Part shown: piece by piece, positions 45,026 to 56,764 of the stretch
Numbering within the stretch: position 1 is the first letter of the stretch
Layout: each line of letters starts with the position of its first letter
Assembly (NCBI RefSeq): GCF_010093535.1
Contig: NW_022985179.1
Location: 438,395 to 502,394, forward strand
Source of the DNA: Lindgomyces ingoldianus
Lineage: Eukaryota; Ascomycota; Dothideomycetes; Pleosporales; Lindgomycetaceae
DNA: 64,000 nucleotides
Direction: 5' to 3'
Program-made: the position numbers and the translations under genes
The notes under the pieces: model-generated
What the model was told of the DNA's origin: nothing
Seen by the model: the letters and a program-made list of their open reading frames with translations, nothing else
Databases searched by the model: none

Positions 45026-46229
45026 CTAGGCGGAGGCTTGTTCGTCGGATGTGCCTTCTTCGATGAAATTTCTAAACTCCCTTACTTCTTTTATCCACAC
45101 ATACCTTACGCAAATCTCCTGGATCTCGTAATAGATGTCTTCTGGTGGAAGTAGCGCCTTGCGGATCAGATTGCGGATGAAGAGCAGTAAGAGCTTGACA
45201 GCTCGAATCTGTGCCGCGCGACCGTGAGCGATCCCAATGTCGTTGTCGTCTATTACACCGCTTTCACCCACAAAAGAAGGAGTCAGAGAATCAACCATGA
45301 CGAATCCTGGGGGTTGGCCCATCTGTTCGGCCATGCGGAGGGCGTGCTGGATATACTCTCGAATTATGGGTGATGGCTCGATGGACAGCTGTTGCAGCGT
45401 TCTTTCCTGCAGCAATGTCGTCAAAAAATCCAGATGTGCTAACTCCACCGGAAGATGAGTCAGGTCAGATATTGCTGACTTGGGGTCACTCTCCAACCGG
45501 GAAAGCATGTTCTGGTCCCACAGTTCCCGATCGCTCAGCTTGGGTTTGTCGACAGTGGAGCCCTTCGATACCTCGAAGGATTGGTTTGTGGTAGGCTGTT
45601 TCCCTTCTTTCGCCGAGTGCTTCCTCTCATAGATGCCCTCCTCTTCCAACATTTGTATATATGGCTCGACATCGAACGGCATGGTTTCCCGGTGAATTAC
45701 AACAGTCTCGTACAGCGTCCTGGGGGATGCATTTGAGAACTGAGACGAACTGCCTGCCCGAAGGAGTGACTTTATCATTTCTGCTCGGACAGAGCTGATG
45801 TGAATATGATGTAAACGGCCATTGGCCTGGCCGTGTCCCGTCAGAGGATGCGACAGTCGCTGGATTGCTTCCACCCAGTGGGACAGGAAGGGGTTGTATC
45901 TCAAAGGAGTGGCGCTATTGAGTATGTATAGCTGGTACTCGCAATTCAGGAGTATTGAGAGTTGCGCCCAGGAGGGATCAGTTCTGACTGCGACAAGTTC
46001 CGTTAGCTCCGCTTTTCTAGGCCCGTGGAGCTACCGAAGCGACGATACCTTGGGCTTCAGAACAGTCCAGCGTGTTCTTCAGACTCAGCGACTCCTCAAA
46101 CGTGCTCCCAGTTGTAGTTCCGCAACTCTTGCGAACATCCCTTAGACACTTCACGGCGCGTTCAAAGCTGCACAGCGGGTCGCTCAGGGCGGCCACTTCC
46201 TCAGTTGTCAGCGCTGCGGAAATGTCCAT
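45026..46229 (-). CDS. CNOT11: CCR4-NOT complex subunit 11 (CNOT11) homolog
   Basis: Exons 46229-46049 and 45987-45026 give 380 aa. The 61-nt intron has donor GTATCG, a GCTAAC branch site and acceptor CGCAG. The C-terminal half aligns by eye with human CNOT11: DPKSAISDLTHLPVELAHLD corresponds to the NPLVAIEMLLKLM block, and RAVKLLLLFIRNLIRKALLP with EDIYYEIQEICVRYVWIKEV corresponds to LVCVFLQSLIRNKII and IEVQAFCIEFSRIREA. The N-terminus is helical, the middle charged and poorly conserved. It should bind the N-terminus of Not1 and help assemble the deadenylase complex in the cytoplasm. Fungal members of this family are often annotated only as hypothetical. Confidence 0.8.
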
Positions 46230-46780
46230 CTGGTGCTTGCGCTGCGACTCCAGAGGCTATTTCGGTACGGGAGTGGCAATTGGGAATACATGTGGTTGTG
46301 GGTACTATTACACTGGGCTAGTTCTGTGCTGTTGGCAGTTAGTCACGTCCACCAGTTCACAGCGCGCCAAGCTGCGGCATGTCCCGTGAATACGATTCCC
46401 TTTCTAAGTAACCTGATTAGGCAATATTCAGTATAGTTATCATAACAAACTTCCCAATTTGGAGGAAAGTAAATGCAAGCTACAATAAATTGTATATCGT
46501 TGATTATGATGCTATGCTTATCCGCAACCATCCATGTCTGACCAAAAGTACAAAATGAACCCGGGGATTGCTGGCCGCCAAGTGACGTCCTGTCATGCAA
46601 AGAGCAGACCAACCAAGGCACTCATAATATTATAACACAAGGACAGAAAGCCAAATTAATGAAGCTGCGAGCCAAAGTTCCGTCATGCTCAGAGAACCGG
46701 AGCGAGCCGGGACAGGGGCTTTAGTAAAAGGAAAAGGGTATCGTGGTTGACCATTCAGTTCACCACCGGCTTTCCGCCGG
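46230..46780. other. Intergenic region
   Basis: 551 bp between the CNOT11 start codon and the PMP3 stop. Promoter and 3' flank; no gene seen. Confidence 0.45.
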
Positions 46781-47063
46781 CTAGAATTTGAATATAATGT
46801 ACAGTGCGTGGATGATGCCCTAGGAGGTTTATCAGCGGCCCAACCCGCGAAGCAAGGAAAACGTGCGGAACTCACCGGAATGTAACCCAGGATGGTTAAG
46901 AGGATATTGATGAGAAAGTCGGCATTGCAACCTCGCTCAAGGAAGACACCTAGAGGCGGTAGCAGGATGGCGAAGATGATTTTGATGATGTCGCTGTGAA
47001 GTAAAGCTCAGCAAGAATATTTCATGCGTGCGATTAAAGGACATACCTGGCAGTGAAAGGCAT
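46781..47063 (-). CDS. PMP3: PMP3 plasma-membrane proteolipid (UPF0057)
   Basis: Three exons, 47063-47047 (17 nt), 46993-46876 and 46819-46781, give 57 aa; the short exons hide it from simple ORF scans. The protein starts MPFTASDIIKIIFAILLPPL, followed by GVFLERGCNADFLINILLTI, then LGYIPGIIHALYIIF, the complete family pattern with two transmembrane helices and the conserved Cys. Pmp3 proteins sit in the plasma membrane, and in yeast their loss hyperpolarises the membrane and causes cation sensitivity; members respond to salt and cold stress. Introns are 53 and 56 nt. Confidence is high because the whole sequence fits. Confidence 0.95.
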
Positions 47064-47887
47064 GTTGATGGTAGGGTTCTTTTTTGAGCTTAGGGCTCAA
47101 CGTGGAAGGTTTTGTAGGTACTTGGAATAAATTCTAGGTTGGATCGAGGTAGATGTTGAATGCAAGTTAGGGAGTGAAGATGGACAATGTCCAGTGGGTG
47201 CAGCAGTATTTAAAGAATGAAGAGCAGCGGGTTTGTCCTCCTGATTCCAGTATGACGTAGCTGCCCGCGAACGCACGCAAGACACCGACAAGGATGCTGC
47301 CACGGGAAAGCCACACCTTGGCAGCACCGCGCAGCCAACTTCCTAGTCACGGCACCTACAGTTTCTTGTTATTTACTAGGCTTCTAGCCCCTCACCGTTT
47401 TTGCAATTCCAAGTCCCGGGGTAGCCTGAATTTCGTCACTGCTGCCCAGCCTGTGTCGGGAACCTCCCAAGCCTCTGGCAAATCGCGGCTGCTGTGGCGC
47501 ATGACCGTGGCGCATGATTGTGGCCACATAAGGCATGCTCAAAACACCCTCCCTAACGTGCATCACGACATCATCGGTGGCGGGCCTGTGATTCCATCAA
47601 ACGTAATGTGAAAATTGTGGCAAGATACACTTTAGTCACGTTTTAAGATGCATCCTGTATCTACCGCTTGTAATCCGGGTACCGGTAGAGCAATTTGCAA
47701 ATTAAAGATCGTAGGGATAAATATCTGATTGGCTAATTGTTGACTAAGTCGAGGAAGAGTTCTTGACTAAAAGGATATCATGTCCAAACCCCAAACTCCA
47801 CCCATCCAAGCGTTATACAGTTGCCTCGCTAAAGCGCTGTCAGTACCTCCGGGCCTATCCTGTCGCAGCATAAAGGATATTCGCATT
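47064..47887. other. Intergenic region, PMP3 promoter side
   Basis: 824 bp without a supportable gene. A TTTAAAT near 47212 reads TATA-like on the minus strand, about 150 bp before the PMP3 start. Confidence 0.45.
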
Positions 47888-48481
47888 CTACTGAGGAGCC
47901 TGCTTCTGAAGATCCGCCTCCACACCTCGCTGCCTCGCCTTGCCATCATCGTGTTGCTTCTGTGCCTCGTTCCTAGCCGCGGGGTTGCTAGTTAAACCGG
48001 CAACGGCCCCGCCAATGGTACCACCGACCCGGTCCGAGATGCCCTTCCCCAAGTCGCTGAGCTGCCCCTGAGCTTCCTGTCCCTGACCCTCCTTGTTCTG
48101 TCGAATACCTTCTTGCTTCAGACCCTCAGCGCCGAGGAGTCCGCCAACTGCCTCCTTCGCAGAGCCAACGGTTTTGTTCCATGATCCTGCGGTGCGGTTG
48201 GGGTCGTCTTTGGCGATGCCGCCGGAGGGGCTAACGGTGAAGGGGCCGGCTTTGGCAGCGGAGTGGGACAGATCGCGTTCAACATCTCCTGTGAGCTTCT
48301 TGTCCTCGGCTTGCTTCTGTCGACACATATAAGCAAGGTGAGGAAGAGAGGGAAGAGCTTGGGAGCTTACCTTGTCTGCAGGGTTGCCAGTGATAGAACC
48401 AATGGCAGACTGAACGGCACCGGTAGCGGAGTCGACGTAGGATTGGAGGGTGGAAGTTTGGTCCTTGTTGTTGGAAGACAT
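47888..48481 (-). CDS. CsbD-like stress protein (Hmp1 / cruciform-DNA recognition type)
   Basis: Exons 48481-48371 and 48316-47888 give 179 aa. The 54-nt intron has donor GTAAGC. The N-terminus MSSNNKDQTSTLQSYVDSAT then GAVQSAIGSITGNPADK has the amphipathic CsbD-like repeat, and WNKTVGSAKEAVGGLLGAEG then LKQEGIRQNKEGQGQEAQGQ repeats it. The C-terminus is Ala/Gly-rich and charged. The protein is hydrophilic with no signal peptide. In fungi such proteins are annotated 'mismatched base pair and cruciform DNA recognition protein' after Ustilago Hmp1; bacterial CsbD is a general-stress protein. The role is unproven, and a stress-induced intrinsically disordered protein is the safe reading. The upstream ATG at 48547 is rejected as 5' leader. 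Confidence 0.85.
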   Translation of the reverse strand: MSSNNKDQTSTLQSYVDSATGAVQSAIGSITGNPADKVSSQALPSLPHLAYMCRQKQAEDKKLTGDVERDLSHSAAKAGPFTVSPSGGIAKDDPNRTAGSWNKTVGSAKEAVGGLLGAEGLKQEGIRQNKEGQGQEAQGQLSDLGKGISDRVGGTIGGAVAGLTSNPAARNEAQKQHDDGKARQRGVEADLQKQAPQ

Positions 48482-48603
48482 GTTGATGTTTGTGAATTGA
48501 GTTGGAAGGTTGATGTAGAAATATAGTAGTAGAGGTTTGTGCTTCAAGTTTGTGGTAGGTTGTGAATGAAGGAGAAGAAGATAGGACCACGATCGCAGGG
48601 CTT

Positions 48604-48610
48604 CTTATAT
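48604..48610 (-). promoter_or_regulatory. TATA-like box of the CsbD-like gene
   Basis: Minus-strand ATATAAG, about 125 bp before the start codon, fits a stress-inducible TATA gene. Position-based inference. Confidence 0.45.
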
Positions 48611-48990
48611 GTGTTCCGCAGTTACTACGTTAGGGGCATGGGTCAATGTTTGCATGTGCACAAGGCCATGATGTCATGACGTCATAACTGCAATTCAGCC
48701 CTACGCACGGATCCATGTACTAGCTTCGAGAAAGTGAAAGAAAAACTCCACCCGTTCAACCGACCACATGGGGCAGAATCTTGGAATCCTTTTCATCGTA
48801 ATACCCAGCTATTACGGACACAATGTACTATGACGCAATTCTCCTCTTTTTACAATGGGGTACTACCCGCCCGTGATATGCACATGCAAACTTCGGCAAA
48901 CTTTGGAGAAGAGACTCCTCTACCAATCCATGCAATAATATAAACAAGAAACGTAGCCCCTCCTTGTCCAGATAGCTACCAATGGCATAT
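48611..48990. other. Intergenic region
   Basis: 380 bp of promoter and 3' flank. Direct TGATGTCATGACGTCAT at 48669-48685 holds a palindromic TGACGTCA, a consensus CRE/ATF-type bZIP site, about 190 bp before the CsbD-like start codon. Confidence 0.5.
48674..48685. promoter_or_regulatory. CRE-like palindrome upstream of the CsbD-like gene
   Basis: CATGACGTCATA contains TGACGTCA, the bZIP CRE/ATF consensus used by fungal stress regulators such as Atf1/AtfA. It lies upstream of the stress-type gene on its promoter side. Binding is inferred, not shown. Confidence 0.5.
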
Positions 48991-50542
48991 CTATCTCCTG
49001 TTAGTTCTTGAATAAAGTATGCTCAGGGCCTCGAGACTTACACCTCCCTCACTGTCATCCACCGACCATGTACCCGCAAGTCCAACGATCTCCACTTCGC
49101 CATTAGTATGCTCATTCATCTTTGTAAGCCTCGCAACGCCATCGTTGTTGAACTCAGCTGGACCATTGTTGAGCAAACGTCGTGCCCAGGCATCGATGGC
49201 GGGTTCGCCCGTCTCGTCGCGAGCCTGTTTGAGGAATGGGATCAGTGCCGTACCACCGGTTCCGCGAAGCTTCCTCCCGCTAGTCCGATCTAAGGTGTTT
49301 GCAATATTGATTCTCTGCGCAGCAGCTTGCTTAGGGCTCAACGATCGGGAATGAGACCGCGATTCACGGGATTTGACAATGATGTATCGCGATACCATCT
49401 GGATGTGCTTGTCTCGGAAGGTTCGAAGCATTGCTAAGCAGGCATCGAAAGCCGTCACCAAAGCACGATTCGAGCGATTGACGGCTACATACTCTCGGAT
49501 GTTCGAGACGCTTTCAATGTGCTCTAGAAACCTTCGATGAGGGCCAGGCATGTATTTCCGCATGTCCAGGATGAAGTTGTTGGAAGGCGGTGGTATCGGG
49601 CCTTCGGAGTCCAAGCTATCGGTACGCTTTTCGCCAGTAGGCCGATGCTCAACCCCAAGAACAATATCGAAGAACTGGATGATAGAGCTTTGCGCATTGC
49701 TCCCCCCACTGAACTGAACGTAAGGCTGTTCCCCTGTCCCATCGTCGAACATTACCCCATTTGGAAGCCCAGCTTCGGCCATATTCTTGCTCCCTGCAAG
49801 GTAGGGGCGGATGCGGTGATAGAAGACATGTGGATCACAGCTTTCGTACATCCTCTCCAGAACTCCACCGAGCTCATCTAACCTCTCCGCAAACGAGCGT
49901 AGACAGTCCGTGACCGTGTGAAAGTCATTTCGTCTCACTGCTGCAATTGCCTCAATCATCAGGGGCACAATAGGACCAGCTCTTGCTTCAATTGCCACTG
50001 AGATCATGTAAAACCAGGACTCGTCGAGTGATCCAGTGAATGTCATGAGTGTGGACAGATTTTCGAGTGTATCGATTGGCTCGCCAGTGAAGATCGGGCG
50101 CCAATTCCATAGGGCTGTGCCTGCATAAGTCGCCACCGAAGGAAGCTCGAGGTGTTGGCACGTCTGCAGGAAGGGTATTGATACCGGGGGAGGTACTATC
50201 TGTGCAGCAGTGTTAGCGTTGTCATGATAGGTTTGAACAGCTATGGCTTACATCGGAGGGTGTATCACCTCCCCAAACATAAGCATGAGCTATGAAACCC
50301 AGGATTGAGTACGCTCGCCTCCATTCCGCTTCGGTGAGGAGGAACTCGGTCGACAGGATAGGAAGTGCATCGACTATACCTCTTAGCCTCTTACTGAGAA
50401 TTAAGCTTTGAAAATTCCGAACGATAGTCTCCCATGGGCCGTAGTACGAATCGGGTAGAAGTTCGAGAGGAATCTCGGATGGCAGGAAGCCATTCTTAGG
50501 AGAAATGTCGTAATCCACGAGTCGAGGTAGCGGGGGTAGCAT
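48991..50542 (-). CDS. Indoleamine 2,3-dioxygenase (IDO) family, heme dioxygenase
   Basis: Exons 50542-50252 and 50199-48991 give 499 aa, usual for fungal IDO. The 52-nt intron has donor GTAAGC. The N-terminus has NGFLPSEIPLELLPDSYYGP and WRRAYSILGFIAHAYVWGGD; the middle has TFTGSLDESWFYMISVAIEA; SGGSNAQSSIIQFFDIVLGV is the heme-pocket SS/Q region. Near residue 362, FRDKHIQMVSRYII carries the proximal heme histidine, and GTGGTALIPFLKQARDETG is the distal loop. It should cleave the indole ring of tryptophan, the first step of the kynurenine route to NAD. The last residues are uncertain, as a GTAAGT-like donor near the stop allows a different C-terminus. Confidence 0.92.
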
Positions 50543-51960
50543 GGTGCGGCGCGAAGCGACGAGCCTTGTTGAGGCCCGAGGAATTGTGGAGGGCGGCCGA
50601 GAAGTGGGGAGGAGAGGACTCAAGTTAAGTACTTAGGTCGTAGGTGTGCTTAGACAATGAGTAAATGGAGCTCGTAGGCTCCGTAAAAGCTTGTCGCGTG
50701 ATGACGATTAGAACCCGCCCCCCTGCGTTCAACAAAGACAATGGACCGACTGCGCCACTCGTTATAGAGAAGGTCAGAGGCGAAGACGCAGTACAAGCAC
50801 AATTTAGAGCAGATATTGTGCGAGAGTGTTAGACACGAGGCCCAGGGAAGTAGTTGTAGTAAAACCTCTTGTCGGCACAAGGGAAACGCTGGTGGAGCGC
50901 GTCTCGAACTGTGAGCGGGGAGACGTTAGGCTAGGCGCCTGGAACTACTTAGTTGAACGAGCGGAAGCCCGGAAGATGATGGTTAGCTGAATAGCAAACG
51001 AGGGGATAAGTGATCTGGGATGCGAGTGACAATATCATCCACGAGATTCCGCGGCCGTGAAAATGAGGACTGGAGGGCATGGCAGAGGTACAAGTCAGAA
51101 ATTCGTCCTTTCCGGCATCGGTCGGTCAGAAAATGCCCTGAGCGATTAACAATTCACCTCTGGGTCAGTGGGAGCGGAAGACATGATTCCAGGCTGTCAT
51201 TAGTAAACTTGTTAGGTACGTTCACTTATGGTTGCGTTCCCCACATGTGGAAAAAGGAAGAAAGAATGGTGTCGCAGCAGAGCCGCTCGCCGTCGGCGGG
51301 GTTAGTTTCCAGGGTCCAAGCGCGGCAATGGATCCTTCGGATTTTTAGGCCGAAGTCGCGCACGCATTCCGAGACTTTATGCATACCATGGATGTCTCAT
51401 ATCTCGGGCTACCAAAGTCCTTTTTCAACTTCTCTATTCGCATCCGCGTAATGTCCTCGTCCCCCTTTCCCCTATACTACAATCACTAGACTGATTCCAT
51501 GCCCCGCTTGACAGGTGCAGGTTGTATTAAACATGCAGGCAGACGCAGGACATCACGCCGCCCCACGTGCCTCGAAGAAACTGGAAAAAGAAATCTCAAG
51601 TAGTAACACTCCAAAAAGAAACATGCTTGCAGGGTTTTGCCGCGCCAGCCACTAGTAAACTGTAACCCCCCTGATCATCAACATGTACCCACCCCATCCT
51701 ATCCAATATCCGCCACCAACGGAAATACATCAGCCGACCATAGACTCAGCGCTGAAGACAAAAAGAACCGGTTTTCGGGGTATAAGCGTTGCTCATAGAA
51801 ATGCATGCAAAAGAGTCCCCCATCAGTGAAACAAGTATTAGCTGTGAAACGGTATCTCTTCGTAATATCCCGACGTATTTGTTTTGTTGCGTCATTCCAA
51901 GTGATGCTCTAGTGTTGCTGTAATAGTTAAAGCCAACAATGCGTGGAGTTTTTGTGCAGT
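50543..51960. other. Intergenic region, about 1.4 kb
   Basis: No gene is supported. A minus-strand stretch near 50697-50760 has a perfect tRNA A-box-like TGGCGCAGTCGG and a GGTTC B-box-like element but does not fold as a tRNA. From about 51540 the DNA is the 3' untranslated side of the POM1 gene. Confidence 0.4.
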
Positions 51961-54900
51961 TTAACGTGATTTCTGTGGCGAAAATTAGTACACCCATTAC
52001 CAAACCAACCCTCTGCTCCGGGCAACTTACAAGGCTAGCAATTGCCGCCGCTGAGGCTAGGTCGGGCTTCCCAGATACACTCCTTTGAGCGGCTCGGGGC
52101 AGACTGCTTGTGCCATTCAGCGGGGCTCCGGCAACGTTCCTTTTAACACCCGCACCCCCAGGTACTCCTTGAATGGTCGAATGTCGCCTAGGGGCACCTT
52201 TTGAAGGCGAACTGCTTGGTACTTCGCGATTTGAGTTTACTGCAGTTCCATTCTTGAAGCTAGTCGCAGGAGGCTCAGGCAGCGGACGGATGCGCTGTTG
52301 CGAGGCCTGAGTAGGAGCAAAGCGCTTTACTGGAGAGGCAACGCTAGCGTTACCATTGACCTGCGTTCGTGTTCTTGAAGATTTCCGGATGCCGGTCACA
52401 AATTCGTGCAGCATGGCTTCGTCGGGCTTCATGCGGCGGTCCGGATCCCATCGAAGACATCGGGAAATAAAGTCTAGGAAAGCCTCGTCATCACACTTCA
52501 GAGCTTGTTGTAGCGTCTTGGAACTTGGACGTCTCCGGCGGCCTTTGGTGGAAACAGTGACTCTCGGCTTCCCTAGGGAATCAAAGAAAAGCTTCTTCCG
52601 ACTGCTCTTCTCGATCAGGTGCTTCTCCGGTGGGCCGAAAATCTCCATAATGCAGGCTAACTGTTCCTGTTCGTTCTCTCCGGGGAAGATGGGGTAACCC
52701 GTGAGGAGTTCCGCAAGAATGCAGCCTAAGCTCCACATGTCGATGGGCAGACCATAACTCATTCCAAGAATAACTTCGGGCGACCGGTAGAAGCGAGATT
52801 GGATGTATGTGTAAACCTTCTCGTTCTCGAAACAGCTGGAGCCGAAGTCAATGACCTTAATTTCGGAGTGAAGTGGGTGCGCAAGAAGTATATTCTCCGG
52901 TTTCAAATCGCAATGAATGACCCTATGACTTTTGAGAAGAACCAAAGAGCTAAGCATCTGCTTGCAGAACCGCCGAATAAGCCGAAGAGAAAAGCCTTTG
53001 AATTCGTGAGCCTTGATGAACTCGTACAGGTTCATTCCAAGAAGCTCTGTTGATATGCAAAGATGACCACGGAAGTAGAAACTCTGAGTAAAGTTAATCA
53101 TGCTATGCTTGTTATCTGGGTCCTGCACAACAGTTAGCACCCCCTACCATAAACGCTCAATAGAATAGTTTACCCATTCACGAAGTTTCTGCAGGATGTT
53201 AACCTCCACCAAAGCCTGCTGATGAAACCGCTTCTTGTTTCGGATGATTTTCACAGCAACGAGCTGGCCCGTTTTGTGATCCACACAGCGTACGACCTGC
53301 CCAAAGCTGCCCTTCCCGAGCAGGTCGACAACCTCATATCGATAAGCAAGGTGGTCACCGAAAACGATGTTGTAATCGCCTCGTTCATCGTCGTAGCCAA
53401 AGTTGGCAGTCTGAGCATTGAGATCGCCTACGTGCTTTTTGGCACTCTTTGTGCCGCAGAAGTAGATCTCCTTGTAGTCAATGATTTCGCCCCTCTCAAA
53501 AATATTCAGGTTAACCATCTGCAGCGCTTGGGCTGCGGAAACACGCTCCTGTGGTCTGGCCCTCTTTCGGAGATCGTCCACATCTCTCGCCGCAGCCTCG
53601 AAGTCCTTCCGTTTGGACGCGAGCTTCTTCATTTCCTCATCCGCCACGAGATCGTCCCTGTCTAGGTTCGGGTCGAGGTTGCGCGATTTGAGAACGTTGC
53701 TTGAGCTCTTGGATCCAAGCATTCTCTGCATAGGTGTCAAAATTGAGGAACTTGACTTTGGAGTCGGCTGGCCGCTCGATTGTTCTGTAAAGCCGGATGG
53801 CACCCGGACACTCATGCTACCATTATGTCTGTGTCCATTCGGTCTATCAACTTCTGTGTCGCTCGCGACTGTTGCGATTGTAGCAGTAGACGTTTTTCGG
53901 CGACCGAAATCTAGAGACGGTCGGGTACGATTCGAAGGCGTGGGGCTGGCTACAAGAGATCCACTCCATGTTGCAGACGCAGGCAACCGAGGAGGAGGCA
54001 TCTCACTATGCCTTGGAGGCTGGGGTGCGTGTTCATCGTTCTTATGAGAGGTAATAAGAGATTGGGAAGGGTGTGAGACATGGGATGCCTTTGAGGAACT
54101 CCGCCTCCAACCACCTAAACTGAGTTTCCGTCTCAACGAGGATCCAGACGAAGGTGTTTCAGGCTCCGTAGATGTAGAAGTGTGTGCAGACGACGATGTG
54201 TCCTTCTTTGCAAGCGTCCGAGGTCCATGAACCTTCCCGCTTTGAAGTTCTATGTCTGTATCACTCAGCTTATACTCTCCGCTGGGCCTTGAGTAGATAT
54301 GATTATACTCGCCACTATTCTTCGGGAGAGAGTTTGACGCAAATGGAGTCGTCATTTGTCGCCCCGGATTCAATGTTGGTATCGGCATGGTTGATGCACC
54401 GTGGAAGGAGGAGTCAATGGGACGAAGATTGTAGGCCGAACTGCTACTCCGAAGGTGCTTGTTAGAGTCATGTTGATCCTGGTTGTGGTTCCTTGAAAAG
54501 AAAGATGCCTTGGAAGCTGTCATGGGTGTACTAGGTGTCTTATTGCTAGAACGCTTCGGTGGAGGTGTGGAATTGCGGTGATCTACTTCTGCTGAGGGCA
54601 TTGGGAATGAAGAGATCTTGTTGTTAAAAGGCGTTCCTAGTGGTAGGAGGTTAAGCGGGGGTAGTCTAATAGGTTGAAGGTTCTTTTTATTGTGGTGTTG
54701 TACCGCCGGTGTCTTGTCTGCATCTGACCCTGAGCCTACGGTGAGGCCTCGGCGATGTCTAATAGTGCCCCGACTCTTTCTTGGAAGGTCCGTTTTCAAT
54801 GGGTCAGTCCCCAGTGCGTCGATGTGCTGTAATTTAGTGTTATTCAAGTCATCATTCACAGTCGACTGGGAAAGCAGCGGAGGAATCGTAGGTTTGAGGG

Positions 54901-56764
54901 CCGAAGTTGGAAAAGAGAAGTTGCTGTGCTCAGGATCTTTTGGGGATTCGTACGCCTTCGGAATAGCTGGAACAGGCGGCACTTCCTCTTCCTCTCCTCC
55001 AGCCGAACTGTGCACATTGCGCCCCTTTGGTGTGGGGAGGCGGGAACCTGACAAAACTGGGTTGATCCGCGGTTGGAGCGAAGAACCCCCAACTTTTAGT
55101 GAATTGAGACTCGAATTTGACGAAATAGAGATCCCAGAGTTGAAGGATTTGCGGTTCTGTTCCGGAGTGCCTCGTGCAGACGAGGGGGTCACGCTTTTCC
55201 TAAATATCATAGCAGGGGACTGGTTCAAAGATCGACTCTCGAAAGAAAACTCGGCCTGTGGGGTAGGGGGGCTTATGGGACCGCTAGGCAGATTTGGGTT
55301 CATGGACAGCCTCTGCAATCGACGGGCATCTGTGGGGCTGATGGTCCTTGCCCCTAGCCCGCCCACATGGTGCATGGTAGATTGCCGTCTGCTCGACGAC
55401 GAAGATGGCGTTTGCGTTCGTTGCCCCGGAGACCTGCCTGGCGAACGAGCATGGCTGATGGAAAGGCCTCCACCATGGTCTGGAGTCATGGAGGAGGCGC
55501 TGAGATGGGCAGTCGGCTGCCTCGGGGGAGGTTGGAGGGATTTTGCTTTGGCGGTGCGTGCAGAGTTTGCCATGCGCGGGGGCTCGGCCGGAGCATTCAA
55601 GTTGGTGGAGAGTGGCCCACGGCGGCTTCCTCCTTTGAATGAGGGCGTGCGGCCAATGTGACCTCGTGTGTTGTCGTTGGCCAACTTGGGGGTGCCCGGT
55701 CGGCTATCTCGAGTATCGCTGCTGCTGGGGAGCATGCCAGGGCCGATGGACTTTCGAGGAGGCCGTCCGGCGGGGTGTGACGGTGTAGGGGCAGGGAATT
55801 GGCTCTGCCGCCGGGTTCGGATGGACATGTTTGCGGCGGGTGGAGGCATAGAAGACTGGTCGCTGGGCAGGCTGGACGGGTTGGGCGTCGCTGCGTTGGC
55901 CTGCTTCCTTGCGTTGCTGAACCGGCGCATCAGGGTGGCACTCCGGGCGGGACGAGTGTCTCCTGCACCCGTGCCCACGCCCGTGAATGTGTCCGGGTCC
56001 ATGTTTGTGCGGTGGGACGCGGTAGAGTTGGGGAGGATGCCACCGCCTCCCCCTGGCGCAGGGAAGTCGCTCAAAGCAGGCTCGTAGGACGAGATGCTAG
56101 CATGGAAGTCGTCAAAGGTAACGTTGGGGAGGAAGTCGTAGGAGCCACTGTTGTCAGCAACGTCCTTAGACGCAGTTGAATGCTTCCCAAAACTGAAGCG
56201 TGGATTTGATGCTCTCGTGGGCTGGGGCGGGGGCTGCGGGTGTGCAAATTGCGGCTCGCTCGTCGACGTGGGAAGGAAGGAGCGGCTGGCCGTACCCGCG
56301 CTCTGGGAAGCAACGCTCGCATCGCTAGTGACCCTATACACACAAACATTAGTCGGTGACTCGAGTTCAATGCATCCGCTGCAGCGGGAACCCACCTTTT
56401 GGACAGGTCGAGCGGGCGCGGGCCCAGCGGCACCTTGTGTTCGCGGATCGACTGCCGGCGTCCCCTAATGCTCGCCTTGTTGTCTGCAGGCGGCGGTCGT
56501 GGAGCAGACAGAGCAGACGGAGCAGACGTGGCGCTCGACTTCCTGAGCCCGTGGTCGGTATTGTTCGCCGTCCTTTGAAACTTGCGGCGGACGCGGCCTT
56601 CTGTTCAGACAAATCCATCAGCTGCTTTGTTCTCTTCCACAGGCACAACTGGCAAGCAACTTACCCGCAGAACCACTTGAGTCCTCGGCTGCCTCGTTCT
56701 TAAGAACCGGGAGGGCGCTCTCCATTGTGCGTGAAGGGCCTGGCCGGGCAGGCTGAGTAGTCAT
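51961..56764 (-). CDS. POM1: Pom1-type DYRK protein kinase
   Basis: Five exons (56764-56665, 56600-56396, 56333-53174, 53122-52031, 51972-51961) give 1,522 aa. The first ~1,080 residues are Ser/Pro-rich and disordered. A DYRK-homology box precedes the kinase (EIIDYKEIYFCGTKSAKKHV). Kinase motifs: Gly loop LLGKGSFGQVV, Lys1130 in LVAVKIIRNKKRF, HCDLKPENILL with catalytic Asp1227, DFGSS, and VYTYIQSRFYRSPEVILG, whose second Tyr (1261) is the autophosphorylation site of DYRKs. The exon 3-4 join gives REW-DPDNKHSMINFTQSFYF, intact across the family. Pom1 forms a polar cortical gradient in fission yeast controlling cell size and septum site; filamentous members affect polarity. The last exon is only 12 nt, and its intron has a TACTAAT branch. 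Confidence 0.93.

Noticed and set aside
50697..50760. tRNA gene
   Set aside because: A- and B-box-like sequences exist, but acceptor, D and T stems do not pair. Kept only as a low-interest observation.
51020..51451. 143-codon plus-strand ORF between IDO and POM1
   Set aside because: No recognisable motif or conserved composition; the region reads as intergenic DNA.
53481..54047. 188-codon plus-strand ORF
   Set aside because: Antisense to the POM1 N-terminal region.
54690..55661. 323-codon plus-strand ORF
   Set aside because: It is entirely antisense to the long third exon of POM1, and Ser/Pro-rich coding DNA commonly opens the opposite frame. No domain is visible.
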